NCBI RefSeq assembly: GCF_047948215.1
Contig: NC_134461.1
Location: forward strand, 84,406,103-84,470,102
Direction: 5' to 3'
Length of the DNA: 64,000 nt
DNA from: Lycorma delicatula
Lineage: Eukaryota > Arthropoda > Insecta > Hemiptera > Fulgoridae
Shown here: one piece after another, positions 22,081-35,376 of the stretch
How the letters are laid out: each line of letters begins with the position of its first letter
How positions within the stretch are numbered: the first letter of the stretch is position 1
Notes under the pieces: generated by a model
What the model was told of the DNA's origin: nothing
Seen by the model: only the letters and a program-made list of their open reading frames with translations
The model's database searches: none
Made by a program: the position numbers and the translations under genes

Positions 22081-22329
22081 TACATTATCCTCATGGCTAT
22101 GATAATACTAATAAATAGTATGATAATAATACTGATTATAGTATTCAGGTTTTATAGAAACCTGAAAAAGAAACTGAATTATAAAAGACAGAATAATAGT
22201 AACTGTGATGATTAAAGTAAACACCTTTGATGATAAAAAGTTCATAACTTATTTCTTTGCTGTGGAGACAGAATTATAATAATGAAGTAAAAGGAATAAT
22301 CCTTTTTTCATAATATCTTTATTTTATAA

Positions 22330-22500
22330 TATCACCCTCCTTAGGGGTGAAGAAATAATGAATATTTTTATTATCTTAACTTTCTACGGAGCTAGGGCCT
22401 CAGTTTGTGGCTTGAAACCTTCTATGGTATAAGAATATATCCTGAAAATTTGAAACCAGTCGATTGGTTTGTTTTTCGAAATGAAATAATCTAAATACCT
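22330..22500 (+). repeat. Unclassified interspersed repeat Y
   Basis: It shares GAGCTAGGGCCTCAGTTTGT, the phrase AATATATCCTGAAAATTTGA and a following CAGTCGATTGGTT with 28640-28810 and in part with 30440-30590. No coding content. Confidence 0.5.
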
Positions 22501-24182
22501 TCTCAGTTACGTCAAGAAACATGGGCAAAAATATGGTTGCTGAATAAATTTGTTTATCCTGAATAAACAAAAACCTTCTTTGCCTTTACATAATACTACA
22601 GATAAATTTAATGTACGTTAAAGATATGCTCCTAGAAAATCTTTTCACAGCTATGATGTGTAATTGCTTTCTTAGATGGCACCACTGCATTTACATTTGA
22701 TATGTAAATGTAGTGTTAATTGCAAATTTTGCAGTTAAATTTGCATACTTGTTTTCAAAGTGATAGAATATCTTTCTTTCCTAGAAATTCTTTAAATAAA
22801 TTCATCTCCTTCAATCACATAATTTTAACCCTGCATATTGTCTAGAAAGTATGGTTTCTTGAAATCTTCAGTCAGCACTGAAGAAGTTGCTGATAATAAG
22901 CTCAGAAAGATTTGTGGATAAAATGTTCTATTAATTTTAAAGTTATGATTTCATGCTATCAAATTATTTTATGTTTGAATAAAATGTCTTAAGAACTTAA
23001 AGGCATATTTTCTTCGTAATATGTCAAAAATAAGTGTGGTATATCTTTTCTTGAGAATTATGTGAAGAGAAAAATAAAGTATTTATTACACATATATGTA
23101 GTATGTGTAAGGAAGGATTAAAAAGTGTTATATCATAACCATTTCAGCTTCAGATTGAACCTTCTGTTCAGGTATTGAATAGGAAACAGAATCCATGGAC
23201 AAGCCCATAGATAGAATTTTTCTTGCTAAATCACACATTTACCAAAAGTTCAGTATCTCAAAAGGACCTTGGATCCCTTAGTTGTATCCAATGAATACTT
23301 AGCCTAAAACCACACAACCCCGAGAAAAAGTGATGTAGGATAATGGAAAGAAACATATAGTCAGATCGAAATAGTGTACTCATGCAGGACTATTAGATGA
23401 GACTGTTAGAATAAATGCTTGAATTACTGTTAGAATTTGTAAACAACTTTATTAATGTAATCACTAACCATAAGACATTTTATTAACAGTGAAATTATTT
23501 ATCCTTTTTTTCACTTGTTACATAACATTACCAATTTAACTACAATTTATTAAATATATTACATATGATGAATTTATTACATATTCAACAAAGATAAACA
23601 AGCTCACCCAAAAGAATTCTTCATGTAGTAGCCTCATCATATTTCACAGTTGTTAAATTTCATTGTAGAAGATTATTTTTTAACAGTCATAGGGGCCCCT
23701 CAATATCAGTCATTACCAAATACCTGACCTTCGTCTATAAGTTGGTAAATTTTGTTACCGTTTTAGATAACTGATATAAACTGGCATGAACTGGTATGAG
23801 AATTCAAGTATAATTGAGGATAGAAAAAGTCAGTCTTAATGGATTTCACAAATCGTAGCCAACAGTCAAGAAAACCTGCATTCACAAACAATTGAGTTGA
23901 TGTTATTGGCAAGTTTTCTGAAAACCTAGAAATTTTTTTTGGTGATTTCTATTACTGTGGATCTAGTTCATGTGGTTTATTCTGATGTATAAAGGCAAAG
24001 TATGATATGGAGAGATATTGCACCAGAAAAATGATAGCAATGTAATAATGATACAATATTGTTTATATTATCATTGAAGATAACTGGAATAATTGTAAAA
24101 TCACAATAATACTGCATGAACCTAATCATTGAGCTCTGCATAACTAGGAAAACTTTTTATATGATAATTTAATTACACTTCA
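22501..24182. other. AT-rich intergenic stretch, nothing assigned
   Basis: No recognisable element, open frame or RNA gene. A small inverted motif near 22682-22714 (CACTGCATTTACAT ... ATGTAAATGTAGTG) is the only structure seen. Confidence 0.5.
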
Positions 24183-24300
24183 TTAGTGGTTAGCATGCTA
24201 ACTTATAGATCATTTGGTCAGGTACGATTCCCTGTATGAGTCTGACATTTTTCATTCGTCAATGACATCGTTTCATTCGTCATTACATCTTTCTAGTTGA
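24183..24300 (+). mobile_element. Degenerate tRNA-like SINE, family B
   Basis: AGTGGTTAGCATGCTAAC and GGTCAGGTACGATTCCCTG resemble an A box and B box at tRNA spacing, followed by GACATTTTTCATTCG as in family-B tails. Strongly decayed. Confidence 0.5.
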
Positions 24301-25190
24301 AATAGTATATCCGAGATTGTATAGTAAAAATAAATAAATATAATAAAAAAAAATAAATGGATAAAATACAATCTAGTACTCCTACGCGCTAAATACTTGC
24401 CTTCCTAATACTATAACTATATCATATACAAATTTATACATTCTTGTTTAAGATTTTATAAATCCACTATTCGCTTTGAAAAACAAAATTGTAGCATAGA
24501 TTTTTTTCAATTTTTTAATTTGGCAAGTGTGTGTATATCCTGTGTATATCTGTGTGTATATCCTTACTACTAAATTTAATGGCTGCAGATATTATTTAAA
24601 CAAATAAAATAATTTTAAAATATTGAATTACTATTTATCATTAAAATATTTTTATTTTTGTATTCAGAGTATGAAATGAGATGTATCGGTTGGCTTTAGA
24701 CGAACAAATAAAAAAGAAACTCATATGTATGTGATTGCGACCACAAAAAAAACCATATATTTTACAACTCTTGGGTGAAAGTCAACAAAAACGTTTGATT
24801 AGAAAGAGAAAGAGAATGAAAAGGAAAGCCGACAACTACAGCAGTGCGTTCGTTATATTTGTACGCCAACAGAAAGAGGATGATACGCAAGTTTAGTGTA
24901 ATGTAAGATTTTTTTATACGAAAAAATGTCATGTCCAATAACTTTAGCTTTTGCAGTAGTGTTGCTACATTTTTTTTTTTATATAGTGAAACACTGTACT
25001 AAGATAAAAATTGTTTGATAGTACTAAGATAAAAATTTATTTATTTTCTAGATTATTAATTATTACTGTTATTTATTTTATAATTAAAAATTAACTTTCG
25101 GATTAATGCATACATTTTTTTCTAATTTGCATCAACTTTTAAGCTCATTAGCGATTGCGCTGGTGTTGATTCAATTTATATTTTCCAGAC
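24301..25190. other. AT-rich intergenic stretch, nothing assigned
   Basis: No recognisable feature; a short Arg/Lys-rich translation near 24780-24900 has no family resemblance. Confidence 0.45.
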
Positions 25191-25194
25191 CTTA

Positions 25195-25380
25195 GCCAAG
25201 GTATAGGTGGCGGTTTTTTTAAGTATAAAATGGGCAATTATTATTATTTTTACTTTTTTGACATCACAACTTCAGAGCTGTGCTGCAAGAAGGAAAATAA
25301 TAATTATGGTAATCAAGCAAAAAATGGGGGAAAGGGTTTTTTCATTTCTTGACTTTCATGACCCAGAATAAATAACCAGT
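25195..25380 (+). repeat. Unclassified interspersed repeat X
   Basis: GCTGTGCTGCAAGAAGGAAA, AATCAAGCAAAAAATGGGGG and TTTCTTGACTTTCATGACCC occur in the family order. This copy gives the clearest version of the 'CTTGACTTTCATGACCC' end. Confidence 0.6.
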
Positions 25381-25859
25381 ACCAGGAAGGTATACAACTT
25401 TGTTATTAGTTTTTTCATTTCACAAATTTTTGATTCAAAAGTAAAAAAATCTCAAAATAAATAATTTAGAATTAAATTATAGAATCCATTTAATGACATT
25501 AACTTTAACCTTATTGAACTGTTATTCTTGATCGTAGTTATGCGATTGTTTCTTAATCAAACAGATTTTCTTCCGTTATCGGGAATATTAAAATGTTATC
25601 CTTAATATGAAATTCGATGGTTTATAATTACTTTCTTTTATAATAGCTGATACATAACTTTGCTTTATTCATGTTTAGTTTTGTACAGGTGCGGTAGTAC
25701 GACGTACTTGTTTGCACACGGCAAGAAAGTTAACTAGGAAGAGAATGCAGAATGTACTTTCAGCAATCTACATCGGGAAAGGATGTGACTATATGACCAC
25801 CAAATGATTATGTCGTAAGTGAACGGTTCGATCGTTGGCGATGTAATAGAAAGACTGGT

Positions 25860-26308
25860 TTGACTGGTTTCCTATTTAGTGCCATTCGTTTCATTTCGAC
25901 ATACCGCCTACATCCTATATCCCTGACAATTTGTTTTATTTACATATTTCAAACATTGCCTGTCCGCAAAATTGTTCCATCTACCTGTCCCTCCAATATC
26001 AAAGCGACTATTCTAGGATGCCGTAATATGTGACCAATGTCTGTCTCTTTTTAAACTATATTTTTCCAAATGCTTCTTTCTTCATCGAGTTGCCACAACA
26101 CCTCTTTATTTGTCACTTTATCCACCCACCTGATTTTTAACATTCTCCTGTATCACAATATTTCAAAAGCTTCTAATCTTCTCTTCTCAGGTACTGCAAT
26201 CGTCCAAGTTTAATTTCCATATAAAGCTGCACTCCAAACATATAGTTTCAAAAATGTTTTCCTGACGTTTAAATTAATTTTTGATGTAAGCAAATTATAT
26301 TTCTGACA
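25860..26308 (-). mobile_element. 5'-truncated RTE-type LINE, 3' end
   Basis: Reverse complement of the 3' end of the LINE at 42660-43080. The minus strand carries the relic of YGSETWTI...AFEMWCYRRMLKI...WVDKVTNEEV and GHILRHPG blocks and the terminal region preceding the stop. It starts abruptly near 26308, matching about 42650 of the long copy, so about 2.7 kb of 5' sequence is missing. That is the usual result of incomplete reverse transcription. It is diverged and contains stops. Confidence 0.88.
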
Positions 26309-26646
26309 ACCTACAGAACGGAAACCAGTTTACGTAAGAAGACATGGCTGGAGAATGGTAAGTTACGTTCGATTAGATCGCATTATTTATTTATTATTAG
26401 TATAAGGGACACGCCAAAACTAAATAGTGCGTCGATTAACTCAACATAGCCATGGGAAAGATCACAAATTGAAAGATATCTACCGGAGGTTTATGGTTTT
26501 TTCTTAATTATTAACCCGATCAGGAACAGTCGGTCTAGATGCAAAGTAGAAATCGTCAATTGGTCGAAATTACCTTACTCAGCGGCTGTTCGGAGTTGTT
26601 TGCATATAAATGAGTGAGTGTTTCTTGTTCGCTGTGCCAGATTGGT

Positions 26647-26855
26647 AACCCACCGGGTTGGTCTAGTGATGAACTCGTCATCACAAATCAGTTGATTACA
26701 AAGTCGAGAGTTCAAATCCTAGTAAAGACAGTTACTTTTATACGGATTTGAATACTAGATCGTGGTTACGGGTATTCTTTAGTGGTTGGGTTTCAATTAA
26801 CATCTCAGGAACGGTGGACCTGAGATTGCACTAGACTACACTTCATTCACTGAAA
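26647..26855 (+). mobile_element. tRNA-derived SINE, family A
   Basis: AACCCACCGGGTTGGTCTAG at the start, AGAGTTCAAATCCTAG (B box), ACTAGATCGTGGTTACGG, GGTTGGGTTTCAATTAAC and GACTACACTTCATTCA follow in the family order. The 3' tail past ATTCACTGAAATGAGG is not conserved. Confidence 0.88.
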
Positions 26856-27061
26856 TGAGGTACTTTCACTACAAAGTCAGTTACGGGTGCGTTACTGAAA
26901 AGACTTAATTTTTTTTAGGCTGCTGCAAAACTTAGGAACAAAAAAATTTACAGACAACTCTTCACAAATGCTAACCGTCTGTATGAGCAAATTCTACAAG
27001 ATATAGTGGCGTACATCCCTACTAACTAGTGCCGTACATGAGTGATACGTTGAGTTAGACA

Positions 27062-27107
27062 AGAAGGTAGGTAGGTATGTATGTATGTAGGTAGGTAGGT
27101 AGGTAGT
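27062..27107. repeat. (GTAG/GTAT)n microsatellite
   Basis: Tetranucleotide run GAAGGTAGGTAGGTATGTAT and onward in the same pattern. Confidence 0.95.
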
Positions 27108-28109
27108 TAATTAGTTAATTGTGGTAATAGTAATAGTTTTAACATTTTTGGGGACATTCCAAAAAAGACCCTTAATTTTTTCTAAACTGATTGTTTCAGC
27201 CTATTTTCTTTAACATTGAATAATTTAAACTTTATTACCTTATTAACCCTTGATATAAAAAATTTATTTGTAAAATTATCTAAAAATTACAAGCATTTTA
27301 GTGTTGTTTTAAAAATATATTTGACAAAAATATCTTAACGCATAACTGATTTTTATGTTGATCTTTTATCGAGCGAAATGAAATTCTGTTTTAACTAGCA
27401 TTTTGTCATTTCGTTTACGTAGCAGTTACGACTCGACGTATTAAATTAATCAAATATATGTATCGATATTTCATAAAATACTCCGCTTCAGAAGAGCAAT
27501 CAGCTTTTGGGAAAGTCAAGTTTGTGGATGTACTGTAGTAACACGTATTGAGCACTGGTCTGCATTCTTGGTTAATTTTGATTGTTTTTTTTTGTTTTTT
27601 TTTTTTACTGGTTTGTGTATTACGGAATTGTTGGCGGATTATTACTGGACACGTGTGTGAAAGTTTAAGAATTTTGGTTGACGGATTGATTAGTTATTGT
27701 GATTTTTGTCAAAAAGTGTTTTATTCTTACATAAGGAACAGTGTATAAGAGGATACCATAACCTCGTAATTTAGTAAAATTTTTCTAAAATTTTAGTAAA
27801 TTACCTGTCTCTTCTTGAGGCAGGTCAGTTGTTTGTGACGTCAGTTGTTTACATCTAAAATTGGACTTATAAAATTTCGTGGATTCTGCCTGGTGAGTAG
27901 CGAAAAATTTCTAGTCTCTCCCTCTCATGTTCTTGAAGAATTCATTTGTGGAACATCGCCTTGGTTTCTTCCTAACTAATTTTTCTTCATATATATTTAT
28001 TAAGAATTGATTATGGCACAACAGAGATGCCAAATTAATTTTTTTCTTCTTTGTCCAAACTAGTTTAAAAGAGATATAGTTCTTCTAGAACTTTTAAGTT
28101 ACATTTTAA

Positions 28110-28265
28110 TACCAACGTAGCTTCTATTCGTTAGTTTTCTCCAGACACGCATTCTGTTGCCTCAAATGTCTCAACTTCTATTTTCCCTAGGTTCCACGTC
28201 TCACGCCTGCACGTTAATACACTCTCCAGTTTCCTAACCTCCAAACTTTTATGATTATTCGTTAG
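28110..28265 (-). pseudogene. LINE reverse transcriptase C-terminal fragment
   Basis: The minus strand reads LEVRKLESVLTCRRETWNLG followed by KIEVETFEATECVSGEN, resembling the (L)YGSETWxL...KxxEAFExWCxRRM block at the end of non-LTR reverse transcriptases. It is short, so identification is tentative. It is not the same copy type as the RTE at 42.7 kb. Confidence 0.45.
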
Positions 28266-28639
28266 TAAATTATTTCTATTTTTGAACTGGGAAAGTTCAG
28301 CAATATTACAATTATTTATAAAATACTAAAGTGTAAATTTTAGTAACGTTCATCTGTATTCGTTCTTCGTTTATTTTATACAAAAACTAGCCCAGGTGGA
28401 CCTTTGCTGTGCTCATGGCGTGAGAATATTACTGATAAATAATGATTAAATCCTGAAAAGCTCTTTTCCTCCAACATTTCCCTCTTTCTTGATTAGAAGC
28501 TCTGATACGCACCCGCTGTAGACGAACATATCCCTTTTGATTTCTCTGTCCTTAACCCTAGAATACCCTGTATCTCGGGAACGGGTCATAGTAGACAACT
28601 GAAAATTATTTTAAATTATTTTTACGTGGAAAAATTAAA

Positions 28640-28810
28640 TTAAAAACAGTATTAGGTCCAAAAGGAAAAATTCACGACTTCATCCCCCAAGTTGGATAGG
28701 GCCTCGGTCTATGGGATAAAACCTTAATTGAGGCAACACAAATGTATCCTGAAAATTTGAAGGCTTTAAATAGGTCGTTGGTTCTCACGTAATTCTGTTG
28801 CAAAAGGACA
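28640..28810 (+). repeat. Unclassified interspersed repeat Y
   Basis: GGATAGGGCCTCGGTCTATG, the phrase AATGTATCCTGAAAATTTGA and a following TAGGTCGTTGGTTCTCACG align with 22330-22500 and 30440-30590. Confidence 0.5.
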
Positions 28811-28980
28811 CAACCGCATTTATATATTAATATGTCAAACCCTGGTTGTCATTACCTACGGCTTAGTTTTAATTTACAGGTCTAACCGGGATCAATATTT
28901 TTTTATTAACTTTTAAATGATATTCATACATAAATCTATATTACTGTAATAATTTATTATGTTTCAGAGTCTAGAATAAG

Positions 28981-29254
28981 CGGGTTGGTCTAGTAGTGAG
29001 TGAACTCGTCATCGCAAATCAGCTGACTTCGAAGTCGAGAGTTCTAAGGTTCAAATCATAGTAAAGTCAGTTATTTTTATACGGATTTGAGTACTAGATC
29101 GTGGATACCGGTATTCTTTGATAGTTGGGTTTCAATTAATCACAGATCTCAGAAATGGTCGAACTGAGACTGTACAAGACTACACTTCATTCATACATAT
29201 CATCTTCATTCATTTTCTGAAGTAGTGCCTTATGCTAAACAGAAAATAAAAGAA
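28981..29254 (+). mobile_element. tRNA-derived SINE, family A
   Basis: CGGGTTGGTCTAGTAGTGAG, AAGGTTCAAATCATAG, CTAGATCGTGGATACCGG, TTGGGTTTCAATTAATCAC, CAAGACTACACTTCATTC and a degraded GCTAAACAG tail followed by A-rich sequence. A good full-length but diverged copy. Confidence 0.9.
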
Positions 29255-30430
29255 GTAACCATATAGTGCAAGCGAAGCTGCGACGAAGAGCTAATTAACA
29301 TATATATAATTATCTTAATAGTTTTTTCTATATATCACATTTAAAGTGCATTTTTGGCAAATAATGAATGAAAACGAAAACTTTTAACCATATCTCGTAG
29401 AATCTTGTGTTTTTAATTTTCAGATATTGGTCCCAGATTTGGATCTTTGAAAATATATTTTTAGTATGTTTTATTTGCTAGGAATGAATTTTACTGAAAA
29501 TGTTTAATTTACGGAAACAAATTAAGAGCAATATTTTTTATCAACTTTTATGTCAATCTTAATGTTACATAACATCAAGAGGAAAGTTATTTTTTGATTT
29601 ATAAGTTTTAAAGAAAGTAAAACTGTTAAACTTCTTTATATTGGCAAAATAGAAAACGTTTTCTGTGTCTTTCTAAATTTATGAATGATTGCTTGGTTAA
29701 AAGGAGCGGAAAGAGAATTTTAAGAATAATCTGTAAATAATTTTTAGAATAACAAGTAACATTGTCTAAGAAACACCTGTGTACGAGAAGGTCCACCATT
29801 CTTGAAAAAGGTACCGTGACGTGAAATGTGCTGCATCCTTCATTTCATGACGAAACGTATAATGACTCTGGCGCACATAATTGTAGCTAAAGCCCACCAT
29901 TCATTTCTTTTTGTGATAATTTTTCTTTTTAATCCACGTATAAATGGTTTTCGAACAATTTTCCTGTTATGCTTTCCTGCAAATATAATTAACGCATCAC
30001 TACGACAGATCTGCTACATTTCATTATAATTGACATCAATCAATTTTGTAAATACAAACAAAATATGAGATTCGAAAGGAAGAAATATTGATACCACGAT
30101 ACAAAATTTAGACCCATGTACCCACACATTGGTCTAAATTTTGTATGTACCTACACATATACACGTGTACTGCTTGGATACAAACGGAAGTGACCACTTG
30201 ATGATTTATGAATAACCTGCCAATATCGTAAAAGTTAGAAATCTGAACCTTGACAGATACGAATAGTATGTTGAATAGTATGAACAATGATAATAAATGG
30301 CTTTATTGAATAACATACAGTCACCTCAATGAGATTGCAAAAAATAATGGATTCAAATTGTCACCAGAGAAAACATGCTGTGCACGCTTCTGTAGGAAGA
30401 GAAATCCTCATCATAGTCATGTTTTGATCA
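29255..30430. other. Intergenic stretch, nothing assigned
   Basis: AT-rich sequence without recognisable genes. The open frame at 29826-30029 has no family resemblance. Confidence 0.45.
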
Positions 30431-30439
30431 TTGATGACG

Positions 30440-30590
30440 ATTCAATATAAAGATAATGTGCGCTTTTTAAGCCTATTTTTAGATAAATCCTTAATAAGAA
30501 TGTATCCTGCAAATTTCAAAGTAATCGGTCGGTTGGTTGTCGCGTGATGCGATAACAAACAGACAAACGTTACTGTATATTTATTTCATT
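30440..30590 (+). repeat. Unclassified interspersed repeat Y, 3' part
   Basis: AATGTATCCTGCAAATTTCA then GTAATCGGTCGGTTGGTTGT, CGCGTGATGCGATAACAAAC and AGACAAACG. This copy extends past the end of the 22.3 and 28.7 kb copies. Confidence 0.5.
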
Positions 30591-30959
30591 TTCTAGAACT
30601 GCACATAAAAACTGATGAAATTCTAAATTAGAATTTCTTAATGAAATGCATGCAAAAGTAGAATTAGGCAATGAAATTTATAATTTCAAAATCTAACGTT
30701 TTTTTCTAAACAAAAACATTTTATGACTAACAATTTATTAATTTTTTTTTAAGTTAATTTTTTTATTAATTTCTTTACCGTGCAATGTGTATATTATGTT
30801 GTGTATATGTATATGTGTATATATTATGTTTCAATGTTACTGTTTTTATATTTATAGTATTTTGAATTGCAAGCTGCTTAACGTATTGTGAATTACTGGT
30901 GAAATTTGACAAACTGTTTTCAATATTTAAAAAAAGTCTTCTGGTAGTAGCGGCTTTGT

Positions 30960-31740
30960 AATTTATTGAGACGATTATTTTGTTTAGAAACAAATAATGA
31001 AGAAATAATATGTACAAGCTCAATAAACATGTCAGAAGAAGTAAGTTGTAAACCGACAACAAGTTATGAGGATAACTCCTTTGGTTCTAGTGATGCTGAA
31101 TTATTAGAATCACAGGAAATGTTAAGTGGTATTGTTAGTGAAGATGAGGAATAAACTTCTGTGCAGAAGTTGCTGTAGCAGAACAATGCGTAGAAAGCTA
31201 TAAACTTGAATTATCAGAGTACGAAAGAATAAATACTGAGCTAAAAACAGACGTAACATAACGTTTCTAAACGTAAGTCTACCAAATGATGCAAAAAGAG
31301 AAGAAATAGAACAACAAATAAATGATTCGAATTTTAAATTCTTAAAATCAATAGAAAATTGTGAAAAACATAAACAAAAAGTAGACATATAACAAATCTG
31401 TAAAATTTTATAATTCTTGTGATGAAACCAAAAGAAACAAATTTAATAAAAATTAGTTTCCTACCTGTTAACAAAGGTTTACAAAGTAACATTAAAATAC
31501 TGGAACAATTTGTAAAAGCTAAAGAAGAAAAGAAGAGTTCGCAAAAACAGCAGCAATGCAAAAAGGTGAATCTGTTATTCAGATTGAAATTCAGTTGGCC
31601 AAAATAAGGAAAAATTATGAAAATAAAATAAATAAAGAGGTTGAAAAGCGGCTGGAACAATTGTAAACGAAATAGAAATAAATAAATGTAATAAAATTAA
31701 ATATCATTCCAAATTCAAAACAAGAAAAAAGAAGGCATGA
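30960..31740 (+). pseudogene. Degenerate acidic/lysine-rich coding-like region, unassigned
   Basis: Successive plus-strand blocks in changing frames look protein-like rather than random: MSEEVSCKPTTSYEDNSFGS with a following acidic stretch ending SEDEE (31029-31151), CVESYKLELSEYERINTELK (about 31190), NDAKREEIEQQINDSNFKFL (about 31285), ISFLPVNKGLQSNIKIL (about 31455) and IQIEIQLAKIRKNYENKINK (about 31580). The Glu/Lys-rich make-up suggests a coiled coil. Several stops and frameshifts separate the blocks. I do not recognise the family; it could be a transposon accessory protein or a processed pseudogene. Confidence 0.35.
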
Positions 31741-31749
31741 AATTTTGAA

Positions 31750-33560
31750 TTAATGTACAGGTATAGTAATTATATGGCCATTCTAGGTTTTTATTTTAAA
31801 TTTAATAATTTTTTTACACAGAGTATTTTATTTTACTTTTTCGTAAAAACTAAATATACTCTGTACTGTTACAGTACGAGTTTTGGTAGCAATCCAGCCT
31901 CTTATACGATCCTAGAGGCTTTCTTCTCCGATCGAGTGGATTTGTAGTCGATACCGTATTCAATATTCTAAAGCATATAATTCTTGGAATTTTAATATTT
32001 TATTTTATGCTCTTTCAGTACGTTAGGCAAAGTAGTTAATCTACTACAATAGTCTTCCTTTTCATCGAAATTGCAAATACAAATTTAGAAAAGCAATCTT
32101 TTAAGAGTACCTTCAAAGTATATAAATACATATACTGTCATTACTCTCAACTGTCGTATGTTTACATATTAGAAAGAATGAAATAATAATATGTCAAATA
32201 CTTATAATAAAGGGTTACAGCAGGGCTGTAAAACATTTATTACAGTGGCTTTAAGTGTAATTAATATAGTGACACATACAGACTATAAGTCTTTTGTTGC
32301 CGCAATAAATAACTGCAACAAATGACAAATGAATAGATCCACTATTCTATTTTATTTTCTAACTATTCAGTTTTTTTGTTTTATCAGTATTTTTTATTTT
32401 AACTATTTTATCTTTGTAATATGAATATTTTATAAGACACTTTTAAACCCATCTTCATTTAAACATCACATTGTCGTTATTTTTTTTGTGCCACTGTTTT
32501 TAATTTGCTTTTATTGTTTCTTTTACCAATATTTCGAAAATCTGTTTCAATTAATTAAATAAATGTTTTATGGCTTTGATGTTAATAATAACCCGTCGGG
32601 GTTATTACCCTTAAAATTTAGTAAAAGATTTAAATTATTATTTATTTGGAATAGTTTTTCTTCCAGTTTTAGTTCACCTTTGACCCTCTCATAATCTCTT
32701 TCTCATCTATTAACTTATATATTTTTGTTTTACGTTTGTCTTTTTTCTTATGTACAACGTTTACGCCTCTTTTTCAGCATTTTTATAAAAATAAACGTGG
32801 TGTTTCTTACTAGTAATGTACCATTATCGCTCGTGTTTGGGCAACAATAATCATACAGATAATTAACCCATATAAACACCAAAAAATAATTAACACAGTA
32901 ATAATGTCTGTATCATATATTTATCTGAAAGAAAGCTTATAAATTGGAACTCAGCCTTATTTCACATAACTTTTTTTTTTTTAATTTAGTGTTTATTTTT
33001 TAATTTGAGAATTTTTTCATCTGTTGATCATATTTCATTAGTTTTAATTTACAAAAGTTTATACTGTTAAACCTTTACTAAAATTAATCGTTTACCAGAC
33101 CGGGCCTAATTTTCTATAATTTTGAGTAGTCACAGTTGTCTATAATTTTTAACCAGGATACTGAAGTAAAATTTTGAGAATCATTGATTTAACCTAATCA
33201 AGGGTTACACTCGTTTTAAATCTGAGTCGTTCAAGTAATAATAAATTACAACTACATTTAAATTTTTTCGTCAAAATTTATTAATGTTTTTCACATTATT
33301 TTTTTTCGCTTTTAGCCGATAATAATCTTTGTGGTTTTTTTATTAAAATAAAATTAATTAAAACATATTCTACTACAATTTACATATTCCAGAAATTATT
33401 AATATGCAATTCCAATTTATTTTTACATTATATTTGTTACAACGAAATATGTATATACAAAATTAAATAATTTTTTCTTTTAAAATTAACAGTGGAAATA
33501 TATAAAAATATATTGTTAATGTATATGCCCAATTTTGGGTCAGTCTATCCTATAACAATA
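31750..33560. other. Very AT-rich intergenic stretch, nothing assigned
   Basis: No element, RNA gene or credible frame recognised. Confidence 0.5.
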
Positions 33561-34242
33561 CTCTGTCCGCCGTAGGTTTTCAATAAACTTTTGTCGGGAA
33601 GGGATAACGTTCTCAATACATATTTAAAATGCTTTGATTTCTAACACTCTTGGTAACTTCAAATAAGCTTAAGGTCTCCCAGTAATGTATTTTAAAAAGC
33701 AGATAAAGTTTAAATACTAAAGGGCAGATGAAATAAAAATTCAGTAATACAACTGTCTGCTATACTTATGCAAATAAATATTCTTTTAAGTACATTAATG
33801 AATTTTATCATTTTAAGTATAAAACAGCTTAACCATTTACGGCTCACGCACAAAGATGATGGTTCTGAACGTTACTGATGACTATTCTGATGGTTTTAAG
33901 TGTTGTTATTGTAACAGAATAGATCTAGAGAATGTTGTATAACGGTTCATATTGTTATAGTTCATCGTTCAGAACCATCATCTTTGTGCGTGAGCCGTAA
34001 ATGGTTAAGCTGTTTTATACTTAAAATGATAAAATTCATGCAGTTTTAATGTACTTAAAAGAATATTTATTTGCATAAGTATAGCAGACAGTTGTATTAC
34101 TGAATTTTTATTTCATCTGCCCTTTAGTATTTAAACTTATTTGAAGTTACCAAGAATGTTAGAAATCAAAGCATTTTAAATATATATTGAGAACGTTATC
34201 CCTTCCCGACAAAAGTTTATTGAAAACCTACGGCGGACAGAG
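33561..34242. mobile_element. 682-bp foldback (MITE-like) element
   Basis: The left arm (33561-33871) and right arm (33966-34242) are near-perfect reverse complements around a 94-bp centre. The ends are CTCTGTCCGCCGTAGG and its complement. The arms differ mainly by a 41-bp block present only on the left (about 33669-33709) and a few bases near 34040. It has no coding capacity. I see no obvious target duplication (flanks ATAACAATA and ACATGAAAT). It would form a very stable hairpin and could give double-stranded RNA if transcribed. Confidence 0.93.
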
Positions 34243-35372
34243 ACATGAAATCGCAAAAAGAGCGGGTGAATATTGTTAGAAGTGATGTTTGATTCGATTA
34301 CTTGGGCACAGTATCACGGCATATATCATAAATTAGTTTAAATTCAAATTTAATCATCTAAATATATATGATTATTAAAAATCAGAAATTTTTTTATTAA
34401 TACGCTTTCAGAGCATGAGGTAGGCTGCTGCTCTTAAACAGTTTGCCGAATAGAGCGGTCGAAAGACACGTAGGCTTCCTTTGTAATGCTTAAAAGTACA
34501 TCTAGATTCGTGTTGGGTTCTCCAAATATTAGGATCTTCTGGTTCGAAATGAATTAGTAGTTTAGGATATAATTTGGAGAAGACCGGACTTAAATCGGTT
34601 AAGTATGTCCAGGATACAGCAACATTTGGCGGGCAGTGGGATCGAGAAATTTATAATTTTAATTACGAAAAGCCAATTTTTTTTGTTCTTCCTTTGGTTA
34701 TTATGTAAAATGAATCTGTATTACTTTTTCCTTGAAGTCAACCGGAGAAACGGATGCGCGGTCATGCCCGAAGGTATTCATTATAATTCTGTTTTATGTC
34801 AATAAGCAAACAATTATAATTTATAATTATAATTATAATTTTTTTACGTTACATCATTTTTTTTACAGGAAAATAAAAAATTAAATGAAAAAAGAAAGGT
34901 GAGGTGCATCTAATATAATTAGCGTGACAAATGAAAAATCATGATGATAAGAGAGACTATTAGAAAAATAACTCAAAATTAAATTAAAAAAACTTTTTAT
35001 TTTTTATATATTTTTTTCATTTCTTTTTTTATTATTTACTTATTTTATATTTATTTTTATATATTAAATAAAAATAAAAATGCCAAAATAGTATGTTATT
35101 TTAACACCTCAACATTTTTAACACCATTTTAATTTTAACCCCATTTTAATTTTAACCCCTCTACATAAATAATGTACTACGATGAAAAACTTTATGTACT
35201 TCAACAGTCAAACCTCCGGCAGATACATACAGTGAGTGTATGATACAATACATGAGTGTTAGAAATTTTGAGAAAATCGAAATATTTGAATTAAACTATG
35301 CGAATCATTAAATAATAATATTTAATTATTTTTTGTGGTTACTTTTGTTGCTATTGAAGTAACTTCACTATG

Positions 35373-35376
35373 CACG

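Noticed and set aside
21838..22215. A 125-codon membrane protein gene
   Set aside because: The hydrophobic half is simple AT-rich DNA in translation, no family is recognised and no promoter or splice context supports it.
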